From the NCBI RefSeq assembly GCF_024171955.1, contig NZ_JAMTCS010000008.1:179446-243445 (forward strand): a DNA stretch of 64,000 bases, read 5' to 3'. The notes under the pieces were generated by a model. It ran no database searches and had not been told where the DNA came from. It worked only from the letters and a program-made list of their open reading frames with translations. A program made the translations under genes and the position numbers. Numbering within the stretch: the first letter of the stretch is position 1; each line of letters starts with the position of its first letter. This stretch comes from Promicromonospora thailandica (GTDB lineage: Bacteria > Actinomycetota > Actinomycetes > Actinomycetales > Cellulomonadaceae). Of this stretch, positions 28,668-37,679 are shown in pieces.

Positions 28668-28828
28668 TCCGGACGCACTTTCGAGGCGCACGGGCGCGAC
28701 GTCTGCCTAAGGTCGGTGTGCCCTGGCGTCCGTGGACCACGTCGGTCCGACGAGGGGGTGCCGGCCGGTGTCCGTGTCCGTGCTTGTGTCTGCGTCTGTG
28801 TGCTGGTGGGTCTTTTCGGGGTGATCGC

Positions 28829-29665
28829 ATGAAGGTCAGGACTGTAGCGAGCGGGTCCGGGGCGGGCGCGAGCGGGAGCGCCCTGCCGAACGCCGACTTC
28901 TCCGCGTACGCCGACGGCGGCGGGCTCACCTGGCAGAGCCGCCAGCGGGTGTTCGAGGCCATGGCCCGTCTGCAGATCGAGCGCAGCCGCGTCGCGACCG
29001 CGCTCCAGCAGCACCGGCGGGTGCCCGCGCGCATCCTCGGCCGCGGGTCGCTCGACATCAACCGCACCATGGCCGAGGCCGCCAGGTCCTGGCGGACCCT
29101 CGAGTCGGTGCGGCACGTGGGCACCGTGGACCAGCTGATGACCAGCCTGCCCAACAACGACTACTTCATGGAGCGCGGCCTGCGGATGGTCAGCCTGTGG
29201 AGCCACTCGGGCCTCGACCCGGAGGCCCGCCTCCTGCTGTCCGGCGAGGACCCCTCGGTGTACTTCTTTGCCTTCGCGCCCATGCAGATGAAGATCGTCG
29301 ACGGCACCAGCGTGCTGCTCGACGGGCCCTGTCTGCGGGGCGAGGCCTCCGTGATGGACGTCCGCGACCCCGCGTGCCTGGCGGCCGCCCGCGCCTACTG
29401 GGACGCGGTGGCGGCCACCAGGTACCCGTGCGACGCGGAGACGGCGGCCCTGGTCGAGCTGTCCCCGCGGCAGCGCCGCATCGTGACCCTCATGCTCACC
29501 AGCTCCTCGGACGAGCAGATCGCCGCACGGCTCGGCGTGAGCGTCCGGACCGTGCGCGCGGACATCGCCGCCGTCCTCGACCTGCTGGACGCCCCCACCC
29601 GGTTCGTCGCCGGGCTGCGCCTCCGCGAGCGCCTCGGCGTCCCGGCGGTGTACTCGAAGCGCTGA
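28829..29665 (+). CDS. LuxR-type regulator with PLD/TrmB-like sensor part
   Basis: 278-residue regulator. The C-terminal 65 residues are a LuxR/GerE-type helix-turn-helix (LSPRQRRIVTLMLTSSSDEQ, then RLGVSVRTVRADIA). Upstream, residues 60-200 resemble the phospholipase-D-like sensor seen in some actinobacterial LuxR proteins (NDYFMERGLRMVSLWSHSG, then QMKIVDGTSVLLDGP), without catalytic HKD motifs. The ATG at 28829 is preceded only by GGGGTGA; the frame is open back to 28568 through the duplicated element. No partner gene is obvious. Confidence 0.75.
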   Translation: MKVRTVASGSGAGASGSALPNADFSAYADGGGLTWQSRQRVFEAMARLQIERSRVATALQQHRRVPARILGRGSLDINRTMAEAARSWRTLESVRHVGTVDQLMTSLPNNDYFMERGLRMVSLWSHSGLDPEARLLLSGEDPSVYFFAFAPMQMKIVDGTSVLLDGPCLRGEASVMDVRDPACLAAARAYWDAVAATRYPCDAETAALVELSPRQRRIVTLMLTSSSDEQIAARLGVSVRTVRADIAAVLDLLDAPTRFVAGLRLRERLGVPAVYSKR

Positions 29666-29772
29666 CGAACGCCGCCAGGCACGCGCCCGGCAGCGCCGTC
29701 CGCGCCGCGCTCACCACCGCGCCCGGCGACGTGCTCGCGGCCTACCTGCTCGGCGGCGGGCGGCAGCCGTGA
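29651..29772 (+). pseudogene. Remnant of a sensor histidine kinase (N-box fragment)
   Basis: Overlapping the last LuxR codons in another frame, the sequence reads EALTNAARHAPGSAVRAALT followed by TAPGDVLAAYLLGG and a stop. EALTN-ARHAPGS is the N-box of the HATPase_c domain of NarL-type sensor kinases. Only about 35 residues remain, without G boxes. It suggests a lost two-component kinase once partnered a LuxR protein here. Confidence 0.6.
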
Positions 29773-30019
29773 CACGCGTGACCGTCGCGAGGAGTCAGCG
29801 GACCGTCCCGCCAGCCGCGCGTCCAGCCACAGGAACTGCGACCACACCTCGTCGTCCGGGACGGACCCGGCAGACCACGTCAACGTACTGCGGCTCGAGC
29901 CTCTGCGCGGCGAAGCTGTCGAAGCCCGGGACCGATGAGGTGCTCACGAGGCATCCTCTCGCACTCTGCACCGGTGCCAGGTGCGCTCCGACGAGAGTGC
30001 GCCGACCCCGGCCCTCCCG
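29773..30019. other. Gene-free stretch
   Basis: No convincing gene. Short minus-strand frames (for example one reading STSSVPGFDSFAAQRLEP near 29900) could be debris. The region also serves as the 3' side of the secreted protein gene. Confidence 0.35.
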
Positions 30020-31789
30020 TCAGTGCCCCGCGTTCACCGCCTCCAGCGCGTGCCGGTACCGCGTGAGCTCGTGCCGAGTGGCGTCCTCGTCGAGGCGGAC
30101 GGTCTCGGCGGCGTCGAGCAGGTCGCCGACGGTGCCGTGCCGGAACGGGTCCTCCGGGTCGACGGCGCCCGCCGCGACGTTGAGCCACAGCGTGAGCAGC
30201 TGGCGGTCGAACGCGTCGAGCCGGTCGTGGTGGTGGCGCGGCCACAGTACCTGCACGGCGTCGTCCGGCGTGGCCAGGCCGACGGTCTCGTCGAAGACGT
30301 CGCTCTGGGCGCGCGTGGCCGACAGGAAGCACTCGAGCTCCTCCGTCGTGTGGTCCGGGTGCCTGACCTGCCGGTACTCGGACGTCCAGTACCCGGCGCC
30401 GCGCGCCTCGGGCCCCGGCGCCGGCGCGGTGCCGGCCGGCGTGCCGTAGACCTCGAGCTCGTAGACCGAGAAGCCCCACTGGGTCGCGCGCTCGGTGGCG
30501 TACAGCCGCACGTGCTGACCGGTGCCCGAGAGCTCCAGGTCGTCGAAGAACCCGTCGCCGTCGGTGACGGTGTGCACCGTGGTCCACGTGTCGCCGTCGG
30601 GCGAGGTCTGGATCTCGTAGCCCGACGCGTAGGCGGTCTCCCAGTCGATCACCACGCGGCTCAGGTCGTACTCGGCCCCGAGGTCCACCGCGATCCACTC
30701 CGGCTCGCTCCACTGGCTGCCCCACCGGGTGCCGGCGTTGCCGTCCACCGCCATCTCGCCGGTGCGGGCCGGGTCGTCGATGCTGGAGGTGGTCACCGGG
30801 CGGCCCAGGGCCAGCGACTCGCCGTCGTCGGGCTCGCACTGGTCGGCGCCCCCGCCGTCGGCCAGGTAGCACCGCAGGTACCGGTAGGACTCCGCGGACG
30901 TCTCGAACGACGGCGCGTAGTCCCACTCGTACGTGTAGTACTCCACGTACGGCTCGGACGCGGCGAGGATCGCCGGGAGGTCCATCTCCCCGCTGCCGAG
31001 GGCGACCTGCCGCATGTCGCCGTCGGCGTTCACGTTCACGGCGTCCTTGACGTGCAGCAGCTCGATGCGGTCGCCGTACTCCGCGATCCACGCCGGGACG
31101 TCGATGCCGGCGTCGGCGGCCCAGCCGACGTCGAGCTGGAAGGTGACGTAGCGCGGGTCGGTGTGCTCCTCGATGACCTGCCACGCGCTGACCATCTCCC
31201 CCGTCTCCGGGTGGGGGTAGCGCGTGAGGAACTCGTCCTGGTGGTTGTGGAGCGCGATCTTGTCGATGCCGCGCTCGTGCGCGTACTGCCCGAGCCGGTT
31301 GACGTGCTCCGCCGTCGCCACGGCCTCCTCGTACGTGCCGTAGCCGCCCGCCATCCCGCCGGTGCCGATGTAGTCCTGGCCCAGCGCCACGGCGTAGGCA
31401 ACGGTGTCGGGCCACGTGTCCCAGTCCGTCGCCCCGTGACTGGAGGACACCTCGAGGCCGTGCCGGTCGAGGATCTCCTGGTACTCGCCGACCGGCATCT
31501 CGTACGGCTGGCTGAAGGGCTCCACGGTGGTGAAGCCCGCACCGGCCACCTCGCCGAGCACGCGGTCGATCGTCTCGGGGGCCGGCGTGCCCCACCCGAG
31601 CTCACCCACGTGCGTGAAGAGCTGGATGGAGATCTTGGAGTCCGGCAGCCCGTCGTCCGCTCCGCACTCCGCGGTGGTGGTGGAAGGGGCGGCGACAGCC
31701 GGTGCGGCGACGAGCGCGCTCGCGAGGAGCAGTCCGCCCGTCAGGGCGGCGCCGAGACGCCGCGCGCGGGGCGTGTGAGAGATCTGCAT
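30020..31789 (-). CDS. Secreted xylose-isomerase-like TIM barrel fused to F5/8 type C (discoidin) domain
   Basis: 589-residue exported protein. It has a clear signal peptide (RARRLGAALTGGLLLASALV with an Ala-x-Ala site). Residues about 45-290 form an AP endonuclease 2/xylose isomerase-like barrel (SIQLFTHVGELGWGTP, IALHNHQDEFLTRYP, FQLDVGWAADAG, ELLHVKDA), with His, Glu and Asp residues where the family binds metal. Residues about 310-435 are a discoidin-type carbohydrate-binding domain (TRTGEMAVDGNAGTRWGSQW-like, YDLSRVVIDWETAYASGYEI). The last 110 residues are a helical part of unknown role. It probably acts on sugars or cyclitols outside the cell. The ATG at 31789 follows GGAG. Confidence 0.85.
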   Translation of the reverse strand: MQISHTPRARRLGAALTGGLLLASALVAAPAVAAPSTTTAECGADDGLPDSKISIQLFTHVGELGWGTPAPETIDRVLGEVAGAGFTTVEPFSQPYEMPVGEYQEILDRHGLEVSSSHGATDWDTWPDTVAYAVALGQDYIGTGGMAGGYGTYEEAVATAEHVNRLGQYAHERGIDKIALHNHQDEFLTRYPHPETGEMVSAWQVIEEHTDPRYVTFQLDVGWAADAGIDVPAWIAEYGDRIELLHVKDAVNVNADGDMRQVALGSGEMDLPAILAASEPYVEYYTYEWDYAPSFETSAESYRYLRCYLADGGGADQCEPDDGESLALGRPVTTSSIDDPARTGEMAVDGNAGTRWGSQWSEPEWIAVDLGAEYDLSRVVIDWETAYASGYEIQTSPDGDTWTTVHTVTDGDGFFDDLELSGTGQHVRLYATERATQWGFSVYELEVYGTPAGTAPAPGPEARGAGYWTSEYRQVRHPDHTTEELECFLSATRAQSDVFDETVGLATPDDAVQVLWPRHHHDRLDAFDRQLLTLWLNVAAGAVDPEDPFRHGTVGDLLDAAETVRLDEDATRHELTRYRHALEAVNAGH

Positions 31790-32139
31790 GGGGGCTCCGA
31801 TTGACGACTCTGTCATTTATGGCGACGACCATGCATCTTTTGTCGCCACGCGTGCAAAAGTAGTCTGGTGGCCGCCCGAGGCGGTGTCAAGGGCGCGGGC
31901 AGACCGCCCGCCGCCACCCGAGCGTGACCGCCGCGACGGCATGGACCACGCAGGCGACGAAGGCACCGGCCGCCTGGCGCCGGTCGGCGCGCAGCAGCCC
32001 GATGACGGCGTGCCGGCCGGTCAAGGGCCGCGCACTCTCACGGCCCCGCCGTTGACCCACCCCTCGCGCGTATGTAGAGTTACTAGTACGTCTACATCAT
32101 CGGACGAACCGCCTGACGTCACACAGAAGGAAGCACACC
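31790..32139. promoter_or_regulatory. Divergent intergenic region with two candidate operators
   Basis: Between the secreted barrel protein and the small protein at 32140. CTTTTG (31837-31842) and CAAAAG (31855-31860) form a 6-bp inverted repeat with a 12-nt spacer, upstream of the secreted protein. ATGTAGA (32072-32078) and TCTACAT (32091-32097) form a 7-bp inverted repeat with a 12-nt spacer 43 bp before the small gene. The equal spacing suggests dimeric repressor sites. No coding region is seen between them. Confidence 0.5.
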
Positions 32140-32457
32140 ATGGCTACCAAGGTCGAGATCATCATCGACAACCTCGACGCCCCCGAGGCGTTCGACACCG
32201 CCCTCCCGGACATCCTCGACAAGGCCCGTGCCCTCCCCGGGCTGCGCGGCCTGGAGTCGAGCCGCGTCTGGCCGAAGGACGACGGCACGCCCACCCCCGC
32301 GTTCCGCACGCTCGCCCTGCTCTTCGACGGCTACGAGGAGGCGTCCGCCGCCACGGCAGCACCCGAGGGTGGCGCGTTCTTCGGCGCCGTCATCGAGGCG
32401 ACCGGCGGAAAGATCACCGGCCTGTTCCTCGACGTGGAGACGACGACGGAACGCTGA
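32140..32457 (+). CDS. Small conserved-looking hypothetical protein
   Basis: 105 residues. It starts with strand-like KVEIIIDNLDAPEAFDTALP and has a second strand-helix-strand unit (RTLALLFDGYEEASAA, then EATGGKITGLFLDVE), consistent with a ferredoxin-like or dimeric alpha-beta barrel fold, but no motif assigns it. A GAAGGA ribosome binding site precedes ATG 32140. An inverted repeat upstream suggests it is repressed. Possible neighbour target of the large LuxR regulator next to it. Confidence 0.6.
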   Translation: MATKVEIIIDNLDAPEAFDTALPDILDKARALPGLRGLESSRVWPKDDGTPTPAFRTLALLFDGYEEASAATAAPEGGAFFGAVIEATGGKITGLFLDVETTTER

Positions 32458-32598
32458 CGTCGGCACAGCGCCGAATCCGCAGCGCCAGGTCCGCAGCACC
32501 ACGTCTGCGATGGGCGGCCGGAGTACCTCCGGCCGCCCCGGGTGTGCGCCGGGCCGTCCACCGCGAGCGCCGGTACGGCGCCGTCCTAGACTCGCGTC

Positions 32599-35373
32599 GT
32601 GAGAGGCACCATCGGGCTGATCGGCCGGTCGCAGGAGAGCGCGCGGCTCGCGGCCGTCCTCGCCGAGCAGGCCACGACCCGCTCCCTGGTCGTCACCGGG
32701 GAGGCGGGTGTCGGCAAGACCGAGCTCCTGACCCACCTCGCCACGGACGCGGCAGGCCGCGGCTGGCAGGTGCTGCGCTCCACGTGCGCCGAGGCGGAGC
32801 AGCAGTACCCGTACAGCAGCCTCGACCAGGTCCTCCGGCACCTGGAGGGCCACGTGGGGTCGTTGAGCGACCATCAGCGGCACGCGATCGACGTGGCGCT
32901 CGGCCGCGAGGCGGCCGACGGCCCGGCCGCCGTGCCCACCCTCGGCGCGGCCGTGCTCGACCTGCTGAACGCCGCGGCCGTCCGGTCGCACTGCCTCGTC
33001 GTCGTCGACGACGTGCACTGGGCGGACGACGCCGGCGCCGCGGTGCTCGTCTTCGTCGCGCGGCGGCTGGGCCCCGGCTCACGTGTGGCCATGGTGTTGG
33101 GGGCGCGGACCGGGGAGCCCACCCGCATCGACACCGGCGGCATCGACCATCTCGACCTGACGCCGCTCGACCCGCCGAGCGCGGAACAGCTCCTGAGCGC
33201 GCTGCACCCCGACCTCTCCCCCGACCAGAAGTCCGACGTGCTCGACCGGGCCGCGGGCAACCCCCTGGCGATCACCGAGCTGCCCGCGTGGCCCAGCACC
33301 GTCGGCACCACCGTCGGCACCACCCTCCATCCGGCCGCCGACCCCGCCCTCCCCCTGCCCCGCCGCATCGAGCAGGTGTACGCGCGCAAGCTCGCGAGAC
33401 TGCCCGCCGACGAGCAGGCGGAGCTCCTGCTCCTTGCGCTCGACGGCGCGGCGGGACCCGACGGGGACGCCGGCTACCGGCCCGCGGCGGTCGAGGCGGC
33501 GCGGAGCAGCGGCCTCGTCGACGTCCGGCCGGCCACCGGTCGGGCCCGGTTCCGCCACCCGCTGGTGCGCTCCGCCGTGATCCAGACGGCAACCCCTGAC
33601 CAGGTGCGCTCGGCGCACGCCCGCCTCGCCGCACGGCACGCCACCGACCCGCTCCGGCACGCCTTCCACCTGGCCGCGGCGACGACCGACCCCGACGACG
33701 ACGTCGCCGGGCGGCTCGAGTCCGCCGCCGCCGACGCCACCCGCCGCGGAGGTGCCTCGGTCGCGGTGCACCTGCTGACCCGTGCCGCCGACCTCACCCT
33801 GCGGCCCGGCGACCGCGACCGGCTCCTGGCCGACGCGGCCTTCGTCGCCGGGCAGGCCGGCCTGCTCGACGCAGCCGAGGAGCTCCTCAACCGCGCCGAC
33901 CGGCTGGCCGGCGACCTCTCCGCCCCGCGCTCGGTCCTGACCGCTGCCTACGTGGTCCTGTACCGCGACGGCGCCGTGCAGTCCGCCCACCGGATGCTCG
34001 CCGACGTGCTCCGTCGCCGCCCGGACGACGTCGACCCGACCACCCTCCACCGGGCGGTCACCCTTCTGCTGACGATCGGCATGTACGCGGCCGACGCCGA
34101 CCTGTGGCACGAGACGGAGCAGATCGTCGACGACCACTCCGCCGTCCTGCCGCCCGAGATCCTCCTGTACCGCGACACATGGGGCGACGTGCTCCGCCAT
34201 GCGGACGGCGCACGCACCCGCCTCGCGGACGCGTTCGCGACCACCGGGGGCGAACCGTGGGACGTCATGCGGCTGGCCGTCTCCGCGTACTTCGTCGACG
34301 CCCTCGTCGAGCACCGCCCCGTCCTGCGCCGGCTCGTCGAGCGCGAGGCGGACGGCGGGGCCGTCGCCAACGTCATGACGGTGCTGCACCTCACCGTGCT
34401 CGACCAGGTGGCCACCGGGCAGTGGGCCGAGGCAACGGCCACCGCCGAACGGGGCATCGTGCTGAGCGAGCGGCACGGCTACCGGCTCTTCACCTACCAC
34501 TACAAGGCGTTCCTGGCGCGGGCCCTCGCCCAGCGGGGCCTGACCGAGCAGGCACACGAGCTCGGGGCCGTCGTGGAGGCCTGGGCACGGCCACGCGGCG
34601 TCGGCCTGCTCACGCAGCACGTCACGGCGGCGCGACTCGCGGCCGCCCTGACCACGGGCGACCACGACACGGCGTGGACCGACGCCGTCGCGCTCGCCGA
34701 GCCCGGCTCGTTCCGCCCCTACGTGCACGAGTCGCACCGCACGCTCCTCGACCATGTGCTGGCGGCGGAGTCCACCGGGCACCACACCGAGGCGCGCCGG
34801 CACGCCCTGGCCGCACGCGCCCACGCCGTCGACGCGGTGTCACCACGCATGGCGATGCTCTCGACGGCGGCGCTCGCCGTCACCGACACCACCGACGCGG
34901 CCGGCGAGCTGTTCGCCGCCGCCGTGGCGTCCCCGGCGTCGGCCACCTACCCGTTCGACACCGCGCGGGTCCTGCTCGCGTACGGCATGTGGGCACGCAG
35001 GCAGCGGGCCAACAGCCAGGCCCGGGCGCTGCTGACGCAGGCCGTGGACCTGTTCCGGACGCTCGGCACCCGCACATGGGTGGACCGCGCCGCCCACGAG
35101 CTCGGGCTCACCGGCCTGCACGAGCGGGGCGAGCCCATGGGCCTCGCGCACCTGACCGCACAGGAGCGCACGATCGCCGAGCTGGCCGCGACGGGGCTGA
35201 CCAACAAGCAGATCGGTGCGCGCCTGTACCTGTCCCCGCGGACCATCGGCACCCACCTGTACCGGATCTTCCCCAAGCTCGGCGTGACGTCGCGTGCCGC
35301 CCTGCGTGACGCGCTCGCCGCTGCGGGGCCGGCCGCGGCCCCGGCGACGCCGCCGGACCGGTCGTCCGACTGA
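32599..35373 (+). CDS. Large ATP-binding LuxR (LAL-type) transcriptional regulator
   Basis: 924-residue protein of the MalT-like LAL class. The N-terminal AAA/NACHT-like ATPase has Walker A TGEAGVGKTELLTHLA (residues 34-42) and Walker B CLVVVDDVHWADD (about 132-142). A long TPR-like helical middle follows (residues 270-850). The C-terminal LuxR helix-turn-helix is LTAQERTIAELAATGLTNKQ, then GARLYLSPRTIGTHLYRIF. Start is GTG at 32599, 6 nt after TAGACT (32587-32592), so probably leaderless. Such proteins are ATP-gated activators, often of sugar or secondary-metabolite genes; target unknown. Confidence 0.9.
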   Translation: MRGTIGLIGRSQESARLAAVLAEQATTRSLVVTGEAGVGKTELLTHLATDAAGRGWQVLRSTCAEAEQQYPYSSLDQVLRHLEGHVGSLSDHQRHAIDVALGREAADGPAAVPTLGAAVLDLLNAAAVRSHCLVVVDDVHWADDAGAAVLVFVARRLGPGSRVAMVLGARTGEPTRIDTGGIDHLDLTPLDPPSAEQLLSALHPDLSPDQKSDVLDRAAGNPLAITELPAWPSTVGTTVGTTLHPAADPALPLPRRIEQVYARKLARLPADEQAELLLLALDGAAGPDGDAGYRPAAVEAARSSGLVDVRPATGRARFRHPLVRSAVIQTATPDQVRSAHARLAARHATDPLRHAFHLAAATTDPDDDVAGRLESAAADATRRGGASVAVHLLTRAADLTLRPGDRDRLLADAAFVAGQAGLLDAAEELLNRADRLAGDLSAPRSVLTAAYVVLYRDGAVQSAHRMLADVLRRRPDDVDPTTLHRAVTLLLTIGMYAADADLWHETEQIVDDHSAVLPPEILLYRDTWGDVLRHADGARTRLADAFATTGGEPWDVMRLAVSAYFVDALVEHRPVLRRLVEREADGGAVANVMTVLHLTVLDQVATGQWAEATATAERGIVLSERHGYRLFTYHYKAFLARALAQRGLTEQAHELGAVVEAWARPRGVGLLTQHVTAARLAAALTTGDHDTAWTDAVALAEPGSFRPYVHESHRTLLDHVLAAESTGHHTEARRHALAARAHAVDAVSPRMAMLSTAALAVTDTTDAAGELFAAAVASPASATYPFDTARVLLAYGMWARRQRANSQARALLTQAVDLFRTLGTRTWVDRAAHELGLTGLHERGEPMGLAHLTAQERTIAELAATGLTNKQIGARLYLSPRTIGTHLYRIFPKLGVTSRAALRDALAAAGPAAAPATPPDRSSD

Positions 35374-35394
35374 TCGCCGCCGCGCCCGCGGGTG

Positions 35395-35742
35395 CTACTG
35401 CTGCAGACCGCGCACCTGGTCGGCGATCGCTCGGGTGGTGAACCCGTCAGGGACGGCGTCGATCAGCACCAGGTCCGAGATCGAGTGCCCGGTGCGCAGC
35501 GGCAGGATCGCCTGGTACTCCGGGGACTCGTACCAGGTCACCGCGGCGTCCCGGTCGGGGAACTCGATGAGCACCACGGACCCGGGCCATGCCCCCTCCA
35601 CCACCTGGTCGGGCGCTCCCATCGCCAGCCACGTCCCGCCGAACGCCTCGACGGTGGCCTGTACCTGCTCGAGGTAGCGCAGACCGGGCTCGCCGGGAAC
35701 GTCACCGGGGATGCGCAGGTGGTTCACGAGGTAGGTCGACAT
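35395..35742 (-). CDS. DUF1330 domain-containing protein
   Basis: 115-residue protein with the dimeric alpha-beta barrel DUF1330 fold: YLVNHLRIPGDVPGEPGLRY, then VEAFGGTWLAMG, VVLIEFPDRDAAVTWYESPE and YQAILPLRTG are the typical blocks. Start is ATG 35742 behind AGAAGGAGAG. Family function is unknown. It is convergent with the LAL regulator and divergent from the MFS gene. Confidence 0.9.
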   Translation of the reverse strand: MSTYLVNHLRIPGDVPGEPGLRYLEQVQATVEAFGGTWLAMGAPDQVVEGAWPGSVVLIEFPDRDAAVTWYESPEYQAILPLRTGHSISDLVLIDAVPDGFTTRAIADQVRGLQQ

Positions 35743-35952
35743 GATCTCTCCTTCTGCCGTGGATCTTCTGTCCTGGATCGGACGTCTTCGACCCTGCCCG
35801 GCCCCGCCCCGCCTGCCATGCGTCAAACGACGTGCGGTACGACGGTGCGACGCCACCGTCGTCGATGACGTCATCTGACCGATGCCCGACGGCGCCGGCC
35901 GCACCTACGTTCGACGCGTCAGCCACCCCCGACGCACCTCGAAGGACATGTC
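35743..35952. promoter_or_regulatory. Divergent promoter with two palindromes
   Basis: Position 35864-35875 is a perfect 12-bp palindrome GATGACGTCATC. Just before it, ACGACGGTG (35839-35847) and CACCGTCGT (35854-35862) form a 9-bp inverted repeat with a 6-nt loop. Either may be an operator for the DUF1330 and MFS genes; no dedicated regulator is adjacent apart from the LAL protein. Confidence 0.5.
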
Positions 35953-37185
35953 ATGCACCCCACCCGCCGCTCCGCCCGGCGCACGCTCGTCGCCGCTGCC
36001 CTGGTGCTCGCCGTGTGCCTCTGGGCCAGCGGGGCACCGAGCGTCCTGTACCCGGCCTATGCCGCGCGGTGGGACCTCACGCCGCTCACGGTCACGTCCG
36101 TGTTCGCCACCTACCCGCTGGCGCTCCTGGTGATGCTCGTGCTCGCGGGCGGGCTGGCGGACGTCGTGGGGCGGCGCCGCGCGATGCTCGCCGGCCTCAC
36201 CCTCATCGGGCTCGGCGCCGTGTCGTTCGCCGTCGCCCAGGGAGTGGGGCTGCTGTTCGTGGGTCGCGCCCTGCAGGGTGTCGGCGTCGGGCTGGCGATG
36301 AGCGCCGCGAGCGCGGCCGTCGTCGAGTCCTTCCCGGACGGTGCGCGACGCTCCGCGGGCACCGTGACGACCGCCTCGACCTCCGGCGGTCTCGTGCTCG
36401 CGATGGTGGTGGGCGGGACCCTGGCCCAGCTCGCACCACTACCCCTGGTGCTGACCTACGTGGTCCTCGCCGTGGCGACCGTCGTGACGCTGGCCCTCGT
36501 CCTCCTCACGCCGCACAGCCGGGGCACGACCCGCGACCTGCGCCCCCGGCTGCCCCGGTTCGCCCGCGGGACGGGCAGGCACGTCGTGATCGCGGCGCTG
36601 GCCGTCGTCGTCGCGTACTCGGTCGGCGCGGTGTTCATGGCGCTCGGCGCCCAGATGGCACGACAGCTGACCGGCACGACGAGCCTGCTGGTCATCGGTC
36701 TGCTGCTCGGGCTGTCCAGTGCCGTCATCGGTGTCACCGCGCTCGTGCTCGCCCGGGTCGACCCGTCGGTCTCCGTCGCCGTCGGCGCGGCCGTCTCGCT
36801 GGCCGGCCTGGCCCTGATGGTCGTCACGGGACGCGCCGGGTCGCTCGGGGTCTTCGTGGCGTGGTGCGTCGTGTCCGGCATCGGCTACTCGCTGACCTTC
36901 GCCGGTGGCGTGGGCATCGTCGGACGGGAGGCACCCGCGACGCATCGCGCGGGCACCTTCTCCCTGGTGTACCTGGCCGGCTACTTCTTCCAGACCGTCG
37001 TGTCGGTCGGCCTCGGCGCCCTGGCGACGGCGCACGGGCTGCCGGCGGCCATCGACGTCGGAGCGGCCGGCGTCGGAGCGCTGGGCGTCGGGCTGCTCGC
37101 CGCCGCCGTCGTCGACCTGCGCCGCACGCGGTACCGGAGGCTGCGGGCGTGGCAGCACCGCCGCGCTCCTGAGCACACGGCCTGA
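35953..37185 (+). CDS. MFS transporter, DHA1-like drug exporter
   Basis: 410-residue, 12-helix major facilitator. The A motif is present between helices 2 and 3 (GGLADVVGRRRAMLAGL), and an exporter-type motif C-like stretch follows. The N-terminus reads WASGAPSVLYPAYAARWDLT, similar to the other MFS protein at 56.2 kb (VPSPLYPIYAQAWGLT), showing the two are distant paralogues. A GAAGGA ribosome binding site precedes ATG 35953. It probably exports a drug or toxic compound. Confidence 0.88.
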   Translation: MHPTRRSARRTLVAAALVLAVCLWASGAPSVLYPAYAARWDLTPLTVTSVFATYPLALLVMLVLAGGLADVVGRRRAMLAGLTLIGLGAVSFAVAQGVGLLFVGRALQGVGVGLAMSAASAAVVESFPDGARRSAGTVTTASTSGGLVLAMVVGGTLAQLAPLPLVLTYVVLAVATVVTLALVLLTPHSRGTTRDLRPRLPRFARGTGRHVVIAALAVVVAYSVGAVFMALGAQMARQLTGTTSLLVIGLLLGLSSAVIGVTALVLARVDPSVSVAVGAAVSLAGLALMVVTGRAGSLGVFVAWCVVSGIGYSLTFAGGVGIVGREAPATHRAGTFSLVYLAGYFFQTVVSVGLGALATAHGLPAAIDVGAAGVGALGVGLLAAAVVDLRRTRYRRLRAWQHRRAPEHTA

Positions 37186-37218
37186 CACCCCGTCCTGGTC
37201 AGGTCAGTCCAGGTCAGG

Positions 37219-37599
37219 TCAGTCGAGGCAGGCTGTCATGCGGATCGAGACCAGCAGGCCCGGTATCTCGGCCCCGAGCCTGGCGGCGTAGCGCGTGGGC
37301 GGGTCGGCGGGGAACCACCGCGCGTACTCCTCGTTCATCCCGGCGAAGTCCTGCGGGTCGGTGAGCAGCACGCCCACCTCGACGACGTCGTCGAGGCTCG
37401 CGCCCCCGGCACCAAGGATTGCTTCGCAGTTCGCCAGCGCCTGCCGGGTCTGGGCCTGGATGGTGTCACCCGCCGGCCGGCCGGTGCCCGGGTCGACCCC
37501 GGTGGTTCCGGACACGAAGATCTGCGAGCCGGCCCTGACCCCCTGGCTGAACAGCGCGGAGCTCGGCGCGTTCGGTGTGGTGATGATCTGTCGCGGCAT
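37219..37599 (-). CDS. RidA family protein
   Basis: 126-residue RidA/YjgF protein, clearly closer to true RidA than the one at 4.1 kb: it begins MPRQIITTPNAPSSALFSQG, keeps GVRAGSQIFVSGTTGVDP, ALANCEAILGAGGASLDDVV, and ends with the PTRYAARLGAEIPGLLVSIR region containing the Arg expected to bind the imine carboxylate. Start ATG 37599 has an AGGTG ribosome binding site. Its upstream region is replaced by a truncated IS3 element, so its original promoter may be lost. Confidence 0.9.
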   Translation of the reverse strand: MPRQIITTPNAPSSALFSQGVRAGSQIFVSGTTGVDPGTGRPAGDTIQAQTRQALANCEAILGAGGASLDDVVEVGVLLTDPQDFAGMNEEYARWFPADPPTRYAARLGAEIPGLLVSIRMTACLD

Positions 37600-37679
37600 G
37601 ATGCACCTCCGGGGTGATCGTCGCACCGATCCGGGGGCCGGGGAAGGGCGCCCCGCCGCCGAGAGTCCGCACCGACGCG

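Noticed and set aside
28610..28829. LuxR protein starting at 28610 within the duplicated element
   Set aside because: The added stretch is low complexity and Cys-rich and contains the element; homologous sequence starts after 28829. The extended frame is kept as an observation only.
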